The notes below the pieces were generated by a model. That model was not told where the DNA came from. It searched no databases and worked only from the letters and a program-made list of their open reading frames with translations. Of a DNA stretch of 64,000 nt, positions 58,067-64,000 are shown one piece after another (the stretch's first letter is position 1; each line of letters begins with the position of its first letter). The translations under genes and the position numbers were made by a program. The DNA comes from Guptibacillus hwajinpoensis (GTDB taxonomy: Bacteria; Bacillota; Bacilli; Bacillales; Bacillaceae_O). The stretch lies in contig JAENYN010000018.1 of assembly GCA_016841765.1 (NCBI GenBank), positions 1 to 64,000 on the forward strand. The letters are read 5' to 3'.

Positions 58067-59713
58067 ATGGGAATAACCGTTTTTGAAGCAATGCAGCTGC
58101 CGACAATGAAAAGCACCAGGCTTGCGGCTGGTGCATCAGGGATTCACAATATGATTAAGTGGGTGACCATTGTGGAGGTCATCGAAGACATCAACCGGCT
58201 GCAAGAAGGAGAATTTTTAATCACTACAGGCTATGGCCTGAAAGAACACGACGAGCACTTCCAACTCCTGCTCGGCATGAAAAAATTGTCAGGGGTTGCA
58301 ATCTATACAGGGGTTTATCTTGAGGAGATTCCCGAGGCCTTCAAAGCAATCGCTGAACGCAATGACCTGCCTTTAATCGAAATTCCGGAAAACATCAACT
58401 TCTCGACGATTTCCAAAGAAATTTTACAGGAAATCCTGAACAAACAAATGGAATTGACTTCCCTCTCGCTGACGATCCACAAGGAGCTTACCGGCCTTGT
58501 ATTAAAAAACCAATCCGAAACATCAATAACCGAAACCCTGACAGGCTTGATCAGCGCATCGGTTTACATGATGAATGAAGTGAACAACGAACCTCATCAT
58601 GTAATTCGGCACGAGGGCATCAGCTTTGAAAACAAACAGCTTTTCGTCAACGGGAAACCGATAGACTTATCACGTTTTATCAACCGGGCGAAATCCGGCA
58701 AATTACCTGTGACGGTGGATTTGAGCCCTTTTAAAGCCATCATCCATCCGATTATCGCAAATGACTCCTCATATGGTTATCTTATCGCCCTTAAAGAGGC
58801 AGAAAAGTGGAAGGAAATCGATATGACGGCAATCGAGCATGCGGTGACAGTCTATGCCATTGAGCTGCTTAAGCAATCGGCAGTGGACGAAACACAGCTA
58901 AGGCTGCGGGGCGAATTTTTAGAGGAGATCATTACAAAAAACTATAACAGCCCGGCCCTTATCCAGGAACGCGGAAAAATGCTCGGCTATGACCTGTCAC
59001 TGACCCAGGCAGTCTTTCACGTCAAATTCAAAAAAGGCAGCCGCCTGCAGACTCCGAAATCCGCCATCCAGCAGCTCTATAATCTTGCCCAGGTGACGAT
59101 GGAACAACAAAACCGCCAGGCCATCATCAAAAAGCGGCTGGACGGCATAACGGTCCTTTTTGAACTCAAAAGGCCCGAAGGAAAAAAACCGAAAGATGAC
59201 AGCATCAAACTGGCGCAGTTGATGCTCGAAAAGTGGGAGAAAAAACAAACCGGCATCCCTCTTCAAATCGGCATCGGCAACCCGTATGACGATGTAAACA
59301 AATTAAGCGATAGCGCAATCGAGGCAAAGTATGCTTGCAATCTATCAGGACTCCTCCTTGCTGAAAGAGAACTGATTCACTATGACGATATCAACACCTT
59401 TCATCTTCTGCTGCAAATGAAAGAGTTTGGCCTCGACCTCAAGCAGTTTTATGAAACGGCACTCGGTGAACTTGTAAGGTCCAGCAAAAAAGGAATCGAC
59501 CTCCTTCATACGCTCGAGGTCTATTTCAAAAACAATTCGAACATCCAGCTGACGGCAGCGGAGCTCTTCATCCATCGCCATACGCTCAAATACCGGCTTG
59601 AACAAATCAAGAAGAAAAGCGGCTACGACCTTGCCTCACCAGATGTCCGGCTGAAACTGCAGTTGGCCTTGGCCGCTTATAAGCTTGATCATTATGAGAT
59701 TACCGGTGAATGA
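58067..59713 (+). CDS. PucR family transcriptional regulator
   Basis: A 548-residue regulator. The N-terminal PucR ligand-sensing domain (GITVFEAMQLPTMKSTRLAAG, VVEVIEDINRLQEGEFLITTGY) is followed by a middle GGDEF-like/CdaR region and a C-terminal PucR helix-turn-helix (NNSNIQLTAAELFIHRHTLKYRLEQI). Relatives act as metabolite-responsive activators of catabolic operons. It is transcribed away from the yodT-like operon with a 460-nt shared control region, so lysine or acetyl-beta-lysine catabolism is its likely target. ATG 58067 follows AAAAGGGGGAAGCC. Confidence 0.88.
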   Translation: MGITVFEAMQLPTMKSTRLAAGASGIHNMIKWVTIVEVIEDINRLQEGEFLITTGYGLKEHDEHFQLLLGMKKLSGVAIYTGVYLEEIPEAFKAIAERNDLPLIEIPENINFSTISKEILQEILNKQMELTSLSLTIHKELTGLVLKNQSETSITETLTGLISASVYMMNEVNNEPHHVIRHEGISFENKQLFVNGKPIDLSRFINRAKSGKLPVTVDLSPFKAIIHPIIANDSSYGYLIALKEAEKWKEIDMTAIEHAVTVYAIELLKQSAVDETQLRLRGEFLEEIITKNYNSPALIQERGKMLGYDLSLTQAVFHVKFKKGSRLQTPKSAIQQLYNLAQVTMEQQNRQAIIKKRLDGITVLFELKRPEGKKPKDDSIKLAQLMLEKWEKKQTGIPLQIGIGNPYDDVNKLSDSAIEAKYACNLSGLLLAERELIHYDDINTFHLLLQMKEFGLDLKQFYETALGELVRSSKKGIDLLHTLEVYFKNNSNIQLTAAELFIHRHTLKYRLEQIKKKSGYDLASPDVRLKLQLALAAYKLDHYEITGE

Positions 59714-59910
59714 AGGTTATCCCCGGGCAGGCATGTTCACCGGACTGTTTACCAGATGCAAAAGGAAACGAAGCTAATGAGCCGCGTGGGTACACTCCCT
59801 CGATTGCATTAATGGGCGATTAATAGAATCGGCAGCAGGTGTTTAGTTGAGTTGATGCCAGCGGAAGATTCGAGAAAAGTTTCCAATTTTATTTATAGGA
59901 GGGTCTTTCA

Positions 59911-60111
59911 ATGGTCATCCAATCAAACATGTCCCCGCAATCAATTGTTGGCGTCTGGGACAATACCAGAGCTGTCTTCAAAGACTATCATGTCCCGCTC
60001 AATGACCGGCAATTGAAAGAACTCGTGGAATCCGGCACTCTATCCGCCCTGCTTCGGGAGCTGAATGAAACGGTCGGAAGTTCGGCTGATACGTGCGTTG
60101 GCGGCGGATGA
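59911..60111 (+). CDS. Small DUF542-like protein without its Cys pair
   Basis: A 66-residue protein, MVIQSNMSPQSIVGVWDNTRAVFKDYHV and on. It follows the pattern of the N-terminal ScdA/RIC (DUF542) domain, where the segment V-x-TA-x-VF-x2-YGIDFCC is conserved, but the metal-site Cys pair is absent (HVPLNDRQ instead). It ends SSADTCVGGG, a single Cys followed by three Gly. ATG 59911 has a strong ATAGGAGGGTC site. Function unknown; the family similarity is by eye. Confidence 0.55.
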   Translation: MVIQSNMSPQSIVGVWDNTRAVFKDYHVPLNDRQLKELVESGTLSALLRELNETVGSSADTCVGGG

Positions 60112-60247
60112 AGAATGTCCACGCTGCCGGAGTAGTTCACTCCACTCCATTGAAAAAGGTTCCCCGCATATTGCGGAGAACCTGGACTGAAGACTTTACA
60201 GCAAAGCTTTGTCACGAAAAAACAACAGCAGCATTGCCGACGCCATT

Positions 60248-60526
60248 CTAGTGATCAAAATTGAAATAATTTCGCTTCAAAAATCTCGGCAGCTCCATTA
60301 ATTCCTTATAAACGATTGTTTTATCAATTTTCGAGGTGTCTACAAGGAAAAGCTGGTCCTCCAGTTCCCTGACCGTTTCATCTGCCTGATATTCCATCCC
60401 GCAGGCCGAACAGCTGATGCCGGGTGTTTCCGTGATTTCAATGGCCCGTGTTCCATCAGGAAGTTCCCAATAAACAGTCGTATTCACTTCCTCTGCTCCG
60501 TCTGTTTCACACCACTCACACTTCAT
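60248..60526 (-). CDS. yokU: YokU family zinc-finger protein
   Basis: A 92-residue protein with two CxxC motifs (CEWC at residues 3-6 and CSAC in ETPGISCSACGMEYQADET), the MqsA-like YgiT/YokU zinc finger. In B. subtilis yokU is in the kamA-yodPQRST operon; here it is 31 nt after kamA on the same strand, supporting a conserved but unknown accessory role. ATG 60526 follows GAAAGGAGGCC. Confidence 0.85.
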   Translation of the reverse strand: MKCEWCETDGAEEVNTTVYWELPDGTRAIEITETPGISCSACGMEYQADETVRELEDQLFLVDTSKIDKTIVYKELMELPRFLKRNYFNFDH

Positions 60527-60557
60527 TGTACCGGCCTCCTTTCCATTCCCTTCTGCC

Positions 60558-61958
60558 TTAATTCACTTCTTTTTCCGTTTTTGTCATTTGGGACTGATAT
60601 TTCTTTTCTTTCAGTTCATCGCGTTTCGACCGTTTGTCTTTCAATGATGCATGTTCCGGGTCACTCTCATATAACTTCCGGCGGTTAAAGCGCTGCAGCG
60701 ATTCGGGCACAAGGTTGAATTCCTTGTCATTCATGATTGCGGCAATGCCTGTTTTGGATTTCTTTTCTTCCGTGTCCGAATATACTTCATTGAAGTAAGC
60801 ATCCGCACGCCCCGGCACATATTCCTCAGGCTCCGGATAGCTTGTAATGACGCCTTCGAAATTGCGGAGCACCACTTTGTCCGGGCTCTGCGAAATCAGA
60901 TAATTCGGCTGCAAAGAAATTTTGCCGCCGCCTCCTGGCGCATCGACAACAAATGTCGGCACAGCATAGCCGGAAGTATGCCCGCGCAGCCCTTCAATGA
61001 TTTCCAGGCCTTTTGTAACAGGTGCCCGGAAATGGCCGATTCCTTCTGACAAATCACACTGATAGATGTAGTAAGGGCGGACCCTTATTTTCACCAGATC
61101 ATGCATCAGCTTTTTCATAATTGGCACACTGTCATTGATGCCGGCGAGGATGACAGACTGATTCCCAAGCGGCACCCCGGCATTGGCCAGCATCTCACAG
61201 GCCTTCTTCGATTCCTCTGTAATTTCAATCGACGTATTGAAGTGGGTATTGAGCCAGACCGGGTGGTACTTCTTTAATATGTTGCATAGGTTTTCGGTAA
61301 TCCGCTGGGGGAACACGACCGGCGCCCTGGTGCCGATCCGGATGATTTCCACATGCGGAATGGCGCGCAAATTTTTCAAAACGTATTCTAAAATGTTGTC
61401 GTTGATTAGCAGCCCATCTCCGCCGGATATCAGCACATCGCGAACTTCCGGTGTGTTGCGGATATATTCAATCGCACCGTCAAGCTGCTTTTTCGGCACC
61501 CCCATCCCGATTTGGCCGGAAAAACGGCGCCGTGTGCAGTACCGGCAATACATCGAACACTGATTTGTCACGAGGAACAGCACCCGGTCCGGATAACGGT
61601 GAGTGAGGCCGGGCACAGGTGAATCTTCGTCTTCATGGAGAGGATCCTCAAGATCATACTTTGTTTTGTGGATTTCCTGGCCGACCGGCACAGACTGCAT
61701 CCGCACCGGACAGCGTGGATCATCCGGATTCATCAATGATGCATAATAAGGTGTGATGTTAAGAGGAATGGTTTTGGTGGAAATTTTAACCCCCTCTTCT
61801 TCTTCAGGTGTTATATTAATGACTTTTTTCAAATCATCAAGCGTGCGGATCGTATTTGTAAGCTGCCAGATCCAGTCGTTCCACTGCTCTTCGGTCACGT
61901 CTTTCCATAACTCGACGTCTTTCCAGTGCCGTTTCGGCTTATACAAGTCATGCAGCAT
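60558..61958 (-). CDS. kamA: Lysine 2,3-aminomutase
   Basis: A 466-residue radical-SAM/PLP enzyme converting L-lysine to L-beta-lysine. The 4Fe-4S motif C-x3-C-x2-C is in TNQCSMYCRYCTRRR; the PLP Lys should be in the VDAPGGGGKISLQPNY block. HRYPDRVLF and LISGGDGLL are family blocks, and the C-terminus has a lysine-rich tail. It is transcribed with yokU and preceded by a near-consensus sigma-54 promoter 39 nt from ATG 61958. The ribosome-binding site is AAAGGGGC. Confidence 0.93.
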   Translation of the reverse strand: MLHDLYKPKRHWKDVELWKDVTEEQWNDWIWQLTNTIRTLDDLKKVINITPEEEEGVKISTKTIPLNITPYYASLMNPDDPRCPVRMQSVPVGQEIHKTKYDLEDPLHEDEDSPVPGLTHRYPDRVLFLVTNQCSMYCRYCTRRRFSGQIGMGVPKKQLDGAIEYIRNTPEVRDVLISGGDGLLINDNILEYVLKNLRAIPHVEIIRIGTRAPVVFPQRITENLCNILKKYHPVWLNTHFNTSIEITEESKKACEMLANAGVPLGNQSVILAGINDSVPIMKKLMHDLVKIRVRPYYIYQCDLSEGIGHFRAPVTKGLEIIEGLRGHTSGYAVPTFVVDAPGGGGKISLQPNYLISQSPDKVVLRNFEGVITSYPEPEEYVPGRADAYFNEVYSDTEEKKSKTGIAAIMNDKEFNLVPESLQRFNRRKLYESDPEHASLKDKRSKRDELKEKKYQSQMTKTEKEVN

Positions 61959-61996
61959 CCCAATTGCCCCTTTCTGTTTGTTTTGCCTTTTACTAA

Positions 61997-62012
61997 TGCA
62001 AAATCCATGCCA
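61997..62012 (-). promoter_or_regulatory. Sigma-54 (SigL) promoter of kamA
   Basis: Minus strand CTGGCATGGATTTTGCAT: -24 element TGGCAT, 5-nt spacer, -12 element TTGCA. It matches YTGGCACGN4TTGCW at all but one fixed position. The GG and GC are correctly spaced. Confidence 0.75.
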
Positions 62013-62117
62013 GTTTTATAATATTCAGAAAATTGATATCGGAATGTTGTCTATGGCTGATTTGCCGGGGATGGATAAGGGCAATGGGTTAAGTTGAGCA
62101 GAACTTCCGGACCTTTT

Positions 62118-62462
62118 TCAGCATTTTTTAGGGGATGTTATGCCGAATATTCGGCATGGAAGTGTTTTCTCTGGCTGTTTAGACAAGTGATGAACAGCCA
62201 GCTGAATTTCTGTGGCCCATGCATGCTTCGCAGCGTCTGGCTGTGTTTCTGTACGCATTTTTACCGGCTCATCGAACATAACGCCAAATAGGGATTTGTT
62301 ATGCTGAACAGGTGATTTCTGTCCGGGTTTCACGCCAAAATGGCTGTTGTTTCAGGTTCTCTCTGCAAAAATGGTACTGCTGGCTTTCCAGCAAACTGCG
62401 TTTCCAGTAATATGACCGGATTTCCATATGCCGGATTTTCGGCACAACCGATGGAAATCCGG
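62118..62462. other. Intergenic tract between ablB and kamA with several inverted repeats
   Basis: No gene supported. It holds ATGCCGAATATTCGGCAT (62139-62156), recurring TTTCTGT and GCTG words without fixed period, two ACGCCAAA words exactly 51 nt apart (62281, 62332) and a 12-bp inverted repeat CCGGATTTCCAT...ATGGAAATCCGG (62416-62462) that may terminate ablB. Composition recalls the periodic tracts elsewhere, but the register is not clear. Confidence 0.5.
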
Positions 62463-62466
62463 CAGC

Positions 62467-63324
62467 TTATTCAGACAGATCTTTTACCCAGACGTTCATG
62501 TCTTCGATTTTATCGTAGATGTAACAATTGTTGGCCAGCCTGCCCCCATAGTTATAACCGAGCTGATAAAACGCTGCATTCATGCCAAATGACAGCGCCC
62601 GCGCGATGGAATAGGAACAAAAAATCCCCTGCCTCTTCAATTCGCCTTCAAGCTGATCAAGCAGCTGCTTGATCAATCCGCCCTTTCGATATTCAGGGTG
62701 TGTGGCGCAGTCGGTCAACTCCGCATTAAAGGAGTGACGGTTTACCTCAGCGGAAGCTGCACTGATGATGCGGCCGCCGACTTCACCTATATAAAAAATG
62801 GTCCCGTTCTCCATGCCTTTTCTTAAATAAGCGGGATCCGTCACAGGTGTCGGATAAACTTTGAACACTTCCCCGTAAAGCTCAGCAAGCTGCTCCGCAT
62901 CTGCCGTGCCGGCTTTCCTAAACGCAGCATCCAGGACCGCTTTTTCCTCTGGCGTCCGGCCTTTTCGCTTCACATCCTCCAAAATCTTATCTTCCTTGAT
63001 CCAGTACTGGCTGTTCCTCCGCTCAGAATCTGTGAAAAGCGCCAATGCATATGCATCCGTCCCCCTGAAATACCCTTTGAAAATCGCTTCAATCGTGAAG
63101 CCTTCATGTAGTAGTGACGGCAAATGCTCCGGCCTGGCATAAAATATCAATTTTTTCAGGGAATGTTTTTCAGAAAGTCGCTTGAGTTCCGCAGCGATAT
63201 GTTTCGGGTTGCCGAGGTAGTCTTCCACCCGCAGTCGTTCATTGAAATAGTCCAGTAAAACGTTGAAAGTGTAACGTTGGCTTTCTATCTTAACCGTTTC
63301 AACTCTTTTTTTCTGATCAACCAT
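62467..63324 (-). CDS. ablB: Beta-lysine N-acetyltransferase (YodP/AblB-like)
   Basis: A 285-residue GNAT-family enzyme of the putative beta-lysine N-acetyltransferase group, forming N-epsilon-acetyl-beta-lysine from KamA product. The GNAT domain is in the second half (LAELYGEVFKVYPTPV, then TDCATHPEYRKGGLIKQLLDQL for acetyl-CoA); the N-terminal half (YTFNVLLDYFNERLRVEDYLG) is specific to the family. ATG 63324 is chosen because AAAGGGGATGG lies too close to the ATG at 63333. In methanogens the product is an osmolyte; here the yodQRST genes suggest catabolism. A sigma-54 promoter lies 36 nt upstream. Confidence 0.88.
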   Translation of the reverse strand: MVDQKKRVETVKIESQRYTFNVLLDYFNERLRVEDYLGNPKHIAAELKRLSEKHSLKKLIFYARPEHLPSLLHEGFTIEAIFKGYFRGTDAYALALFTDSERRNSQYWIKEDKILEDVKRKGRTPEEKAVLDAAFRKAGTADAEQLAELYGEVFKVYPTPVTDPAYLRKGMENGTIFYIGEVGGRIISAASAEVNRHSFNAELTDCATHPEYRKGGLIKQLLDQLEGELKRQGIFCSYSIARALSFGMNAAFYQLGYNYGGRLANNCYIYDKIEDMNVWVKDLSE

Positions 63325-63359
63325 AGATGCCATCCCCTTTCATTTACTCTATATTTTTT

Positions 63360-63376
63360 TGCAAGGACTGTGCCAA
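63360..63376 (-). promoter_or_regulatory. Sigma-54 (SigL) promoter of ablB
   Basis: Minus strand TTGGCACAGTCCTTGCA: TTGGCAC, 5-nt spacer, TTGCA, matching the -24/-12 consensus YTGGCACGN4TTGCW at all but one fixed position. No sigma-54 activator gene is present in the window. Confidence 0.85.
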
Positions 63377-63585
63377 ATTAACGCCGATCATCACCTATAT
63401 GTATATTCTTCAGGCTGCCTAAAAAATAACCTTCCCTGATTTGGAATACAGAGCCGGAAGGTGTACAATAACATTTGACAATCTATTTCACTATCTTACA
63501 AGTTACCAAATTTCTTTTTGTGTTTACTCACATAAACCTTTTCCGCAAACAGGAGTCCTCAGCTGAGATAACGAGGTGTAAAAGC

Positions 63586-63873
63586 ATGTTTGAACTGTTT
63601 ATTGAATTTATCGAATTGCCGGCGGTTTATCCGTTATATATAAGTATTGTACTTGCCTTTGCCTTCAGGGTATATCTCGACTGGAATCCGGGCAATCCAT
63701 TTACAGAGCCGATCAGAAACCGACGGAAATGGAAGATCAAGCCAGCAATTGCTTCTGTACTGAAGCATAGCTGTCTCGCTTTCCATTCGTTTTTAACGTG
63801 GCTGACCGGATTCATCCGCCGGAAATATTGTCCGGATGATGATGACGAAGGGCCGGTTTTCCTCTTGATCTAA
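63586..63873 (+). CDS. MifM-like translation-arrest leader peptide of yidC2
   Basis: A 95-residue protein, the same length as B. subtilis MifM: a single N-terminal membrane helix (LPAVYPLYISIVLAFAFRVYL) and a C-terminal segment FIRRKYCPDDDDEGPVFLLI that resembles the MifM arrest region WIRKVF...NDEEDAG. It lies 27 nt upstream of a YidC-type insertase gene. Its last codons (63856-63869) pair with the Shine-Dalgarno of that gene. ATG 63586 follows GAGGTGTAAAAGC. By analogy, stalling of this nascent chain when membrane insertion fails would open the hairpin and raise YidC2 synthesis. Confidence 0.75.
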   Translation: MFELFIEFIELPAVYPLYISIVLAFAFRVYLDWNPGNPFTEPIRNRRKWKIKPAIASVLKHSCLAFHSFLTWLTGFIRRKYCPDDDDEGPVFLLI

Positions 63874-63898
63874 GCATATTAACATCAAGGAGGAAAAC
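63856..63898 (+). promoter_or_regulatory. Hairpin sequestering the Shine-Dalgarno of yidC2
   Basis: GTTTTCCTCTTGAT (63856-63869, inside the leader gene) is complementary to ATCAAGGAGGAAAAC (63884-63898) over 14 pairs with one bulged base, leaving a 14-nt loop. The entire AAGGAGG site is hidden in the stem. Confidence 0.85.
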
Positions 63899-63900
63899 AA

Positions 63901-64000
63901 TTGAAAACATATGGAATTAAGATAGGCCTATTGATTATGACCGGTGTTCTTTTCTTGACGGGCTGCCAGCCCGCGGACGGAGGGGGCCCGGGGTTTTTCA
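63901..64000 (+). CDS. YidC-type membrane protein insertase, N-terminal part
   Basis: Partial: 33 codons before the window ends, starting at TTG 63901 (MKTYGIKIGLLIMTGVLFLTGCQP and on). The signal peptide ends in a lipobox LTGC, followed by a Gly-rich linker and GFF. Bacillus SpoIIIJ/YqjG proteins begin with the same layout (lipoprotein signal, short linker, GFFH-like start of the mature domain). The identification as YidC2 (YqjG) rests largely on the MifM-like leader just upstream. Confidence 0.65.
   Translation, partial: MKTYGIKIGLLIMTGVLFLTGCQPADGGGPGFF

Noticed and set aside
1-64000. Prophage, integrative element or insertion sequence
   Set aside because: No integrase, transposase, phage structural gene or tRNA attachment site is visible; the repeats present are short and non-coding.

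Overview
The window is chromosomal DNA of a spore-forming Bacillaceae bacterium (Bacillus sensu lato) of moderate GC. The evidence is strong AGGAGG ribosome-binding sites, frequent GTG and TTG starts, Bacillus-type families (YqaE, YkuK, YokU, KGG-repeat stress protein, DUF4003, PucR regulators), SigB-like and SigL-like promoters, and short extragenic repeat families of the kind seen in Bacillus genomes. I see no rRNA, tRNA, CRISPR array, transposase or phage module.

Layout. 1-8.4 kb holds unlinked metabolic and transport genes (acetamidase/formamidase, HAD phosphatase, GNAT, YqaE, DUF4003, CDF metal transporter, LysE exporter, APC permease). 8.8-14.3 kb holds gamma-glutamyltransferase and an M20 peptidase, glutamate dehydrogenase and two small genes. 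14.5-26.5 kb is one large minus-strand block: a 1080-residue MalT/BTAD-type regulator, then a Liv-type ABC transporter, a 59-residue protein, a KAS III-like enzyme, an alpha/beta hydrolase and an acyl-CoA ligase, which together look like uptake and activation of an unknown acid. 26.6-30.2 kb has a MOSC protein and a Fur-boxed feoAB operon. 30.3-37.4 kb has small genes, a PQQ-type sugar dehydrogenase, YkuK, a deaminase, a PopT (DUF368) plus PAP2 phosphatase pair, and a KGG stress gene.

37.6-48.3 kb is a ten-gene minus-strand island: a GltD-like Fe-S flavoprotein, a CCG (HdrB-like) protein, a membrane-anchored rhodanese and a TVP38 protein, then a YnjB/C/D-like ABC importer, a CDP-alcohol phosphatidyltransferase and a MerA-like flavoprotein. 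Its gene content parallels the uncharacterised E. coli ydjXYZ-ynjABCDEF region. Its first transcription unit carries two TGTGA-N6-TCACA (Rex/FNR-type) operators, and the ABC unit has a long, possibly structured 5' leader.

49-63.3 kb has stress genes, a BCCT transporter and the lysine/acetyl-beta-lysine gene set (yodQ, yodR, yodS, yodT, kamA, yokU, ablB) with an extra GabT and a divergent PucR regulator. Both kamA and ablB have close matches to the sigma-54 promoter consensus. The right edge carries a 95-residue MifM-like leader whose last codons can pair with the Shine-Dalgarno of the next gene, the start of a YidC-type insertase.

Scattered through intergenic DNA are (i) palindromes built on TGCCTGGCAATTGC that in several places serve as terminators, (ii) three interspersed repeat families, and (iii) degenerate tandem tracts that hold a 21-nt register (TTCACGCC or TTACTGTCC units) or a 51-nt register (ACTGAAY...ATTCAGT units). 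The tracts are the least explained feature of the window.
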